The notes beneath the pieces are model-generated. The model did no database searches, had not been told where the DNA came from, and was given only the letters and a program-made list of their open reading frames with translations. Positions 52,779-64,000 of a stretch of 64,000 nt of DNA are shown in pieces. This DNA comes from Rhabditophanes sp. KR3021 (taxonomy: Eukaryota > Nematoda > Chromadorea > Rhabditida > Alloionematidae). Every line of letters begins with the position of its first letter. Positions within the stretch are counted from its first letter, which is position 1. Made by a program: the position numbers and the translations under genes. Location: NCBI GenBank assembly GCA_963281155.1, contig CAUJLY010000006.1, positions 3,410,001-3,474,000 on the forward strand, in the 5' to 3' direction.

Positions 52779-54133
52779 TATAAAGAATTACACCAAAATA
52801 CTAAGTTATGTTATTTTGTATTCAAACCCACATTGTTTTTATATTACAATTGGCTACAAAACAAGTTTACAAAGCTGAATAAATGCCCTTGGCATAAAAA
52901 ATGTGGTATTCCACAATAATAATACATCAGCTTATCAAAAAATATTTAATATATTCCAAGAAGTATGCAAACATTAATAAGTCTGGTGCAAATCATCTTG
53001 TAATGGCTTCAATAACAGTTATATGTAGACGTTAATGGTAACCAATTTGGAATGTATAGTTAGCCACTTGAAGGGACTTTTTCGAGAAACTGTTAAACGA
53101 TTATAAGTGCATATTGTGATCTATTGGACAAATGATTGATACATATTTAAATTATTAAGAGTATGTTGGAGAAGCGACAGCAATGGTTTCTTAATGAATA
53201 CAAATTTATTGTCTAATTAAATGTGATGAATTTTTAACGTCAAATATTTCCAAACTTTGCCCAATGTTCCAATTCATCAATATTATCTTTCGTCCAGAAT
53301 TCAATTAAAAAACTGAATTCTAAAAATCAACAGCTTCTTGTTTACCACAGTCTCATTTGCACGAAATAACTTTGGTGCAAAGTATTCGTCTCCAAGTATA
53401 AAATATTTTTATTCACAGTGTGAGATGTCTAATCAAGTAAAAAACATCTCTTTAGAATTTAGCTGGGAATGTAATTGACAGTTGATTGTACATTTAAGTG
53501 CACTACATATATAAAAGATGGTAATGGATATCAAATAACATACTTTGACACATTATAAATTTGTGTTTTTATTGTTAACAGATTACTTTTACTTCAAGTG
53601 TATCATTAATAAGCAATAAACAAACATACCTTTGGCGATGAGTATTTTTTCGTTTATCAAAATATTATTCAGATCAAATCATAGACTATCACATGTATTT
53701 CACTATTTATGCTATCATTTAAAACCTTTCCTCAATTTGATATTATATCGCTTTTTTAAAATTCGTCATAGAACAAAGGCAACTAAGTAATGTGTTTAAA
53801 AAATTAAAATGGGTTGATGTGTAATAAATTGTCTGATCCTATGTTACTTCAAATTAATTCATTTATCAATCAACGAATGTTATAACGTTGCTCAAGTTGA
53901 TTTAGTCGTCTTTTTTATTTTATCAGTGTGTGTCATATCAGGCCATACTTTTTTACTTTCTTACGAATTGGTGTCTTTTATAGTAAATATGTCCTTTGTT
54001 TGATAGTATGCATATGATTTGATTTACCATCGCTTTTAAAAATACAGGGGTATTTAAAGACACATATGCGTTCATCATTCCTACTTAGTTTTATTAGTTA
54101 TCATATTGCATATACATTTACTATTTTTAGACG
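52779..54133. other. Divergent intergenic region
   Basis: Between the divergent collagen and phosphotransferase genes, so it should hold both promoters. AT-rich, with no ORF. An acceptor-like tatttttag at 54121-54130 ends 3 bp before the phosphotransferase ATG. Confidence 0.5.
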
Positions 54134-55591
54134 ATGGTCTTACAATATGATTTACCAAATGACTTACCAAATAAAGTTATAAGGGAAAGAGTTAAACTAG
54201 AACATACAAAGCACAAATCGTTCACCGATCAAGACACAACACTATGGGAAGACTTGTGGTCTGCTTATCGCCGCACTGATTGCCACTTATCTCACTCTGA
54301 AATAACCCGTCTTGGAGAGCACAAATACTCGGCACTTGATTGTTCTATTCTAGATGAATTAGTTTTTAAAAAGTATGCTTACTTTTAATAATGTTAATGG
54401 CATTTTAAAATTATTATAGATTTTGGACATGGCTGATTGAATTTTTCCCAATGAATTTGGCTCCTAATACTATTACTTTAGTTGGGTTAATTATAAATTT
54501 AATAACTGTTTCAATTTTGTCAATTTTTTGCTATACTGCAACTGAAGTGGTAATTTAATACTAGTCATAGCTCATTAACTTTTTTTAATATCTTTCTAGG
54601 CCCCATGGTGGGCATATTTTTTAGCTGCAGTTGGTTTATTTTTGTATCAAACCTTAGATGCATTAGATGGCAAACAGGCTCGGAGGACAAACTCATCTTC
54701 TCCTTTAGGAGAATTATTTGATCATGGTTGTGACTCAATGACACAAGTGTTCGTGACTCTAAATATATGTTATGCATTACAGTTGGGAGATATTTCAAAT
54801 ATTGTGGTTATTGTTAACATCTCAGCTGTCGTTGTATTTTATGCCGCGCATTGGACAACATACTGCACTGGAACGATGAAATTTAACAAATTTGACGTGA
54901 CAGAGGCACAATGGATCGTTATAACAGTTCTCTTACTAACGAGTGGCTTTGGGCCCGGTATTTGGTCTTTCAAATTGTTTGGAATACCTTTGAAATACTT
55001 TACCGTTGCTGGTTCCTTGGGTGCCTGTTCATTTCAATTTATTGGTTGCATCAAAAGTATCTTTACAGAGGGAATTGGAAAGAACGGCAGCACGATTGCT
55101 GGAACATCTGTCATCTTTCCTCTTTTTCCTTTATTAGCTGTAATCCTTCCTTTTTCAATTATCTATATCAAATCAACCTTTGATACCTTTGATAATCACA
55201 TCACTTTGTTTTGTTTATGTCTTGGTGCGACAGGAGCCAAAGCAACAAACAGACTTGTGATTGCACATATGAGTAAAAGTGAATTAGGAATTTGGGATTG
55301 GATTTATATTGGACCATTACTTATTGCCTTAAACCAATATTTTGGAAATTATTTTGATGAATTTAAGGTTCTGCTTTTAGCTACGGTAAGATATGAATTA
55401 AAAAAATGAATTTTTTATCTTATTATTCCTTCTTATAGATATATGTTTACGCCAGTTTGCTTTTCTTTTGTGTGATGATCTGTAAACAGTTTTGTTTATA
55501 TCTTAATATTTATTGCTTCACACTAGGAAATAGAACAGTTGGATCTGATTCAAAATCTTCCGACTATCACACAATCACAAAGAAACAATAA
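54134..55591 (+). CDS. Choline/ethanolaminephosphotransferase (CDP-alcohol transferase)
   Basis: Exons 54134-54372, 54420-54549, 54600-55385 and 55439-55591 give 435 residues. The CDP-alcohol phosphatidyltransferase motif is complete: Asp146-Gly147-x2-Ala150-Arg151-x8-Gly160-x3-Asp164-x3-Asp168, the magnesium-binding catalytic site. About eight to ten hydrophobic helices follow, as in CEPT1/EPT1/CHPT1. The enzyme transfers phosphocholine or phosphoethanolamine from the CDP-alcohol to diacylglycerol in the ER or Golgi, the last Kennedy-pathway step. Substrate preference cannot be read from sequence. The length is slightly above the human enzymes. A splice-acceptor-like tttttag lies immediately upstream of ATG, and AATAAA overlaps the stop. 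Confidence 0.93.
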
Positions 55592-55992
55592 ATGCTTTTA
55601 GCCTACGCTTTATATAACAAATTATTCATTGCTTCAAACAAAGGGAGATATCCGCTTTTTAATTAAATAGTAACATACATTAAATTATTAAACAATCCTT
55701 TTATTTGTCAAAACATTAAATACAGAGGAAAGATTAAAGGTAAATGTTTTGTTATATGACGTTTTGGTCTGGGAAAAAGATAATTCATATTAATTTTAAG
55801 TGATGTCACTCCACATCATTTTTTGCATCTTGACAATAGCAAAAAAGCCTAACGGTTTATGTATATTGAAAAAACATGATTACTCGGCTTTCAAACGCAG
55901 AATATCTTTGTATATTTGAATTTGATAAATATTTTTTTAGAAGGAAAAGCATTATTTTCGGTAAATTATAGTAGGAACTATAATAATAACAA
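55592..55992. other. Convergent 3' gap
   Basis: 400 bp of AT-rich sequence between the stops of the phosphotransferase and the neuropeptide gene; presumably both 3' UTRs. Nothing else seen. Confidence 0.5.
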
Positions 55993-56334
55993 TCACATGG
56001 GAGATTGAACATAAACGGGATAAGCATTGTTGTCGGTATCTTCGTAAAGCGACTAAGAATGAGTTGTACATTAGAGATTTCCTAGAAAACTTACGTCAAA
56101 ATCAGGTCTGTCAAAGCGTTTCCCCCAAAATCTTATACTTTTGGCAAGTTGGCTTGGACGCATCTTTGGCGAAGGCCCATTACGCTTACCGATCCAAAAA
56201 CGGCTTGATGAAAGCAAATGTCTTCGGAGATTAGAATTAGGTTCTCTTTTGTATTGTACAGCCTCACTTTGAACCATCATATTGAAAGCAATTAAAGCAA
56301 TTAGGAAAAATACAAATGGTTTTACACGAAGCAT
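55993..56334 (-). CDS. Neuropeptide precursor with RFW-type amidated peptides
   Basis: Exons 56334-56095 and 56052-55993, with a 42-nt intron (gacgtaagt...cattcttag), give 99 residues. A signal peptide (about 1-23) is followed by KR (29-30) and RR (37-38), then two amidation-processing sites GKR (49-51 and 71-73). The predicted products are HLLSSSRFWI-amide (39-48) and a peptide of up to 19 residues ending AKSIRFW-amide (52-70). Both share S-x-R-F-W before the amide. An acidic C-terminal peptide ending QSPM lacks cysteines. This is the normal layout of a metazoan neuropeptide precursor, but I cannot match the RFW(I) ending to a family I know; it is not FMRFamide, RYamide/luqin or MIP type. 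Confidence 0.8.
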
Positions 56335-57346
56335 CGTACAAATATATTAACTTCCTGAAATAATAGATTATAACAGCTGCCTAAAGTAAATGTGTTAACA
56401 ATGAAGTATGAATGAAAATGGGAGGACATTAAGCAGAAATGGCAAAAAAGGAGGTTGTGTAATATATAAATGATGATATTTTTATAAAAATGAATCGGGT
56501 ATTCTTTGTCAAAGTATATAAAGAACTTGCAATTCAATTAAATCTTAGCCACACGCTCTTAATAAACCTAATCTACGAACCTTAAAGAATCTGTCAAATA
56601 TAATAAAGAACAACGGCTTTTTAAGTCATTTATTGCATGTTAATATCAATTTTGCACATTTTTCAATTAATGGAAATGTAGAAATATGGACCATAAATAA
56701 CACAAGTGTATTGCAAGTTAAGGAGACTTAATCAAATATAAAATAATTTAGGGAACATTTAGGTATTAAAGAAATATGTTTGCAAAATTTACTACACGCA
56801 TATCCTACTCTATAAAAAATAAGAGATGGCATTTGAACGAGTACAATTTTTAATTTAAAAATGCATCCTTCATAAGGCAAGTTTTTGGTTGACAGGATTA
56901 ATATGTAATGGAAAGATAGTGGCATATATATTCATAATGTTTCTTATTTTAAAAATTACTCAATACAAAATAAAAGGAACGTAGATATTTATAAATTTAT
57001 TTTAATTTCATACTGTTTGTTATTATGAAGAATTAGAAGATGATAAGATGCTCCAATACAATTTTGCCTCTCTCTAGTGGCTTTTGATGAACTAAATAAA
57101 TTTTGTTTTCATTTTATTATTACTCAAGAAGAAACATCAGCATATTTAAATTGTTTTTTACTTGAAAATTTAAATGGTTTATCAAGTTAATGAATTAATT
57201 CAATCAAGATTGCTTTTATTATTCTAAAATATCAATTATAGTTTGACTATACACTTTTCAAACAAATTTTCAATTATAAGATATGGAAATTGATCCCTCG
57301 ATTTGAAAATACCAAAGTAACAATCGTTTCTATATACTTATTTCAG
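56335..57346. other. Gap upstream of the neuropeptide gene
   Basis: AT-rich, with no ORF I can support; the minus-strand ORFs at 56322-56537 and 56728-56925 lack support. It holds the neuropeptide promoter, since the next gene is divergent. Confidence 0.4.
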
Positions 57347-58475
57347 ACTTGAACAGCTCACCAGCCAATCTCATTGCTGTCAAGGCAGGCTCTTCTAGTC
57401 GATCTAGATACAAGCGTCTTTATGCCGCAATCAGTAAATGTGATTGCAAATACTGTATAAAATGTCGTAAAGATGAATTCCCATCGATGTTTTGCCGTTG
57501 ACGGATAATTATCACTCTCTTAAAACAACTTGTACGTATAATAACGTTGAACTAAGTGATGAATTAATTAAGATTATCAGCAACTTAACTTGCTTGGTTG
57601 AAGATTCATTTGGCGGTAAGGATAAGATACTTAAATTCATAAGTCTTATGAGTTGTAGAGAGGAGGTTGCACTACCAGCTAAGTTTACTGAAGGTAGCAA
57701 ATGTGTAAAGGAACAATTTTTCTATTTTGTAAAAATAAATCCAAAATTAGCCAAAACGGCTATTACTACTTTGAAGAATGACTACTTCAAATCAAATGCT
57801 AAAAATTGTGTCAAAGAAGTTCTAGGATCGGTTACATCAGTTTTGAAACACAATTCCTTTGCTGCCGTTGAAATCACTTCCGATGTTTGGTTTGACGTCA
57901 AGCTTTACTTATTTGGCTTCCTCAACCTCAAAATTGCTCGCACAAATAAACATGTTCCCGTTTGTGCAAGACCTCGTACATTCACAGCTTTGGAAAATGT
58001 TGAACTTTCCCCTATTTGTACGCTAAAAAACGGGAACTTATCGGACCCTTTGTTCGCCTCAAGGTGGGATCGTGCACCGGATCTTTAGTCGTAATTATGT
58101 TAGCACATGGTGAGAGTTATCTCATAAGAATGCTTTCTAAGATTAACTATGATGTTGAACCAGTTAGAGGCGTTTCCTCGTTTCCCAGCATAATGAGCAT
58201 CTTGAGGACAGACATTATTTTCGCAATCAACTTTTCGATGTCCACAAAGTTTTTAAAAATCGTTGCATAGAACGAAAAACGAATTTGTCATTTTTGAAAA
58301 AGACACTTACATGGATGGATTTATTTGGAAGAGAGTTGATTACAATGACCTTCAAATACTTACCCAAGATCAATTGTATCCATTCTCAGAATGTGAACTT
58401 GATGTTTTCACAACTCCAAGCAGTATTGTTTCTTTTAGCAGTTTATACAACACTGCTTTAATTAAATTTATCTAA
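57347..58475 (+). pseudogene. Frame-broken coding region of unknown function
   Basis: A run of coding-like sequence spread over three frames: 57347 (after a good acceptor tatttcag) to about 57495, about 57492-58030, about 58016-58269 and about 58258-58475. Each switch falls at a homopolymer run: TTTT near 57490, AAAAAA near 58024, TTTTTAAAAA near 58249. The first piece has a tight cysteine cluster (KCDCKYCIKC) after an Arg/Ser-rich stretch; the later pieces have scattered cysteines and hydrophobic strands (LYLFGFLNL, SLVVIMLAHG). Either the assembly carries indels, or this is a decaying, intron-poor gene copy. I do not recognise the family. Confidence 0.5.
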
Positions 58476-58856
58476 GCAACAGCATACCACACTGACCATA
58501 TTTAGTGGGACATTTTTCTTATGAATCAGTACACCTTAAAAATTCAATAAGTATCAAAATTATGTACTCCTTTAATAAATACAAAAAAAGCAGTTAATAT
58601 GTTTTATCTCAATTTTTATACTATATATTAATCAAAACACAATAAAAATGCCTCGTATCTCTCGGAGAGAGACACTTACTTCCTTAAGAACATCCACCAA
58701 CATAATAACAAAGCCAAAGGTAGTCAACTTTATTCTATTGTAATCACAAATATATATAATAAATAGATACATTAAAATTAGAATGCCATATATAATATAC
58801 ATATTAGACATGGTAGTACTTCACAAAAAATATTTGAAAACATGTGTTTATCTTTC
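58476..58856. other. Short gap
   Basis: Shared 3' region of the frame-broken ORF (+) and the 113-residue gene (-). A small plus-strand frame from ATG 58648 to a donor-like gtagtc at 58717 could be an exon, but no partner was found. Confidence 0.35.
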
Positions 58857-59242
58857 TTAGAGTACGTAAAAAGTGTTGGCATTCATTAAGCGGCCAAATT
58901 CAGCCAAGTAAAGTTCAAGAAAACTTCTTTCGATTTCGGCTTCATGGGTAATGCGTTTATTGAAAAAGCAGATGTCAGTTGTAATCATGGCAGCAGTTGG
59001 AATCTTGCGCATTTCTTCTAACTCGATTCTGAAGTGGTCAGCCATAGATTGCTTAAAAATTATTAGATAAGGGCATTAATTTACATTGAACCTACATCGA
59101 TCTTACTCGCATTAACCCAGAAAGCATCTTTGAGGTTGATTCCCTGCAACCAAACCTTGAATTCAGTATGGCAAAAAGGACCGTTTGCAACAATTTTTCT
59201 CCCAATAATGGCAACCCACGTTTGTCTGAAGCTATCGAACAT
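58857..59242 (-). CDS. 113-residue protein of unknown function
   Basis: Exons 59242-59096 and 59051-58857, joined in phase by a 44-nt intron (gatgtagg...tttttaag). The protein is soluble, without signal or membrane helix: an aromatic N-terminal half (FRQTWVAIIGRKI, FKVWLQGINLKDAFW) and a helical, Glu/Met-rich C-terminal half (HFRIELEEMRKI, EIERSFLELYLAEF). ATG 59242 is the first start in the exon; an acceptor-like site just upstream means there may be further 5' exons. It lies 456 bp downstream of the ERMP1 stop on the same strand. No family is recognised. Confidence 0.5.
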
Positions 59243-59697
59243 CCCCCGTTCTCCTGCTTTCTCTCATCAGATCCAGTATTAGAGAAACATTCCCTATTTT
59301 CTTACTACTTGTGCCTATAAATTAATATTATATATTTAGTTTTAAGAAAATATTTAAAGCCACATAATCAAAATGGCAAAACGACAGAATGACTATCCAT
59401 TTGATATATGTCTCAAACTTAAACACTGGCTATTCATAAAAATTACAACTGTTTTTGATCTAAACAGTCATACCGTTGTTGACAAAAAACACGTATAATG
59501 TACTGTCCTCTATTTTGTTGCTAAATAATGTTGTCATTCTGTGATCATGGTTCTAACACAGTATATTATGCATCATTTCATTAACATCTATCCCATTAAA
59601 CCAATTCTTAAATGGAATAAAAAGTTTAAAAAATACAGCTTAAAATATTTATTAAGATCAAATAATGAAAACAATTATAAAATGAATATAATTGTGT
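59243..59697. other. Gap between two minus-strand genes
   Basis: AT-rich, no supported ORF. It should hold the ERMP1 3' UTR and the promoter of the 113-residue gene, or missing 5' exons of it. Confidence 0.4.
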
Positions 59698-63817
<4,120 letters not shown>

Positions 63818-64000
63818 ATGATGGAAAGCCTTGTTTTTGAACAAAGAGTATATTCAGAAACGTCTGGTTCGTGTAAAGTTGAGGAAAAAAATTCGTTTAC
63901 TTCTAAAAATCTACCGAATTGTAATATGCAGGAAAAAGTAAAAACAGCCGCTAATCCGTTTTCGTTATCTGAACGTTCAACAGATTTTAGTGGGGATAAG
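63818..64000 (+). CDS. N-terminal fragment of an unknown gene
   Basis: Open frame from ATG ATG GAA to the end of the window, 61 codons, directly after an acceptor-like ttcattttag. The peptide is hydrophilic, rich in Ser, Lys, Glu and Asn (FEQRVYSETSGSCKVEE, NPFSLSERSTDFSG), with no signal peptide. It is too short to name. Confidence 0.5.
   Translation, partial: MMESLVFEQRVYSETSGSCKVEEKNSFTSKNLPNCNMQEKVKTAANPFSLSERSTDFSGDK

Overview
The window is metazoan and strongly AT-rich. Genes have short GT-AG introns (mostly 36-80 nt, some 0.5-1.4 kb) and are separated by long, nearly empty gaps. A cuticle-type collagen (N-terminal membrane anchor, KRTKR cleavage site, Cys-flanked Gly-X-Y blocks), a Shank protein without an SH3 domain, and a LIN-42/Period-type protein point to a nematode or a close relative such as a nematomorph. 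The sparse layout is unlike the compact Caenorhabditis genome. I placed exon borders by hand from splice signals and reading-frame phase, so every multi-exon model here is a prediction.

Left third (1-19,050): the 3' part of a zona-pellucida (ZP) domain gene (+) converges on a BMP3/GDF10-type TGF-beta ligand (-). Then follow an orphan secreted, acidic Ser/Thr-rich protein (-), a canonical six-cysteine insulin-like peptide (-) and a Shank scaffold gene in seven exons (-), whose long intron holds a 19-bp tandem repeat.

Middle (19,050-36,500): mostly non-coding. It contains a four-exon unknown gene (+, 23,996-24,694) preceded by two exons weakly like a degenerate nuclear-receptor zinc finger, a 72-residue single-pass membrane protein (-), a VWC-like cysteine-rich ORF broken by TGA, and the 3' end of an unknown spliced gene (-, 34,457-35,055).

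Right third (36,500-64,000): Period/LIN-42 (+) converges on a Diaphanous-type formin (-). A leucine-rich-repeat membrane protein (+) converges on the cuticle-type collagen (-). A choline/ethanolaminephosphotransferase (+) converges on a neuropeptide precursor with two RFW-type amidated peptides (-). Then come a frame-broken unknown ORF (+), a 113-residue unknown gene (-), an ERMP1-type M28 metallopeptidase (-) and the first 61 codons of a gene leaving the window (+).

The genes do not form one pathway. Many are secreted or signalling molecules (BMP ligand, insulin, neuropeptide, ZP protein, collagen, LRR receptor-like protein), beside cell-architecture (formin, Shank), timing (Period) and ER/lipid enzymes. 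At least two otherwise intact genes, the collagen and ERMP1, need exactly one extra base to read through, and a third locus needs three. This suggests consensus errors in the assembly, or real decay.
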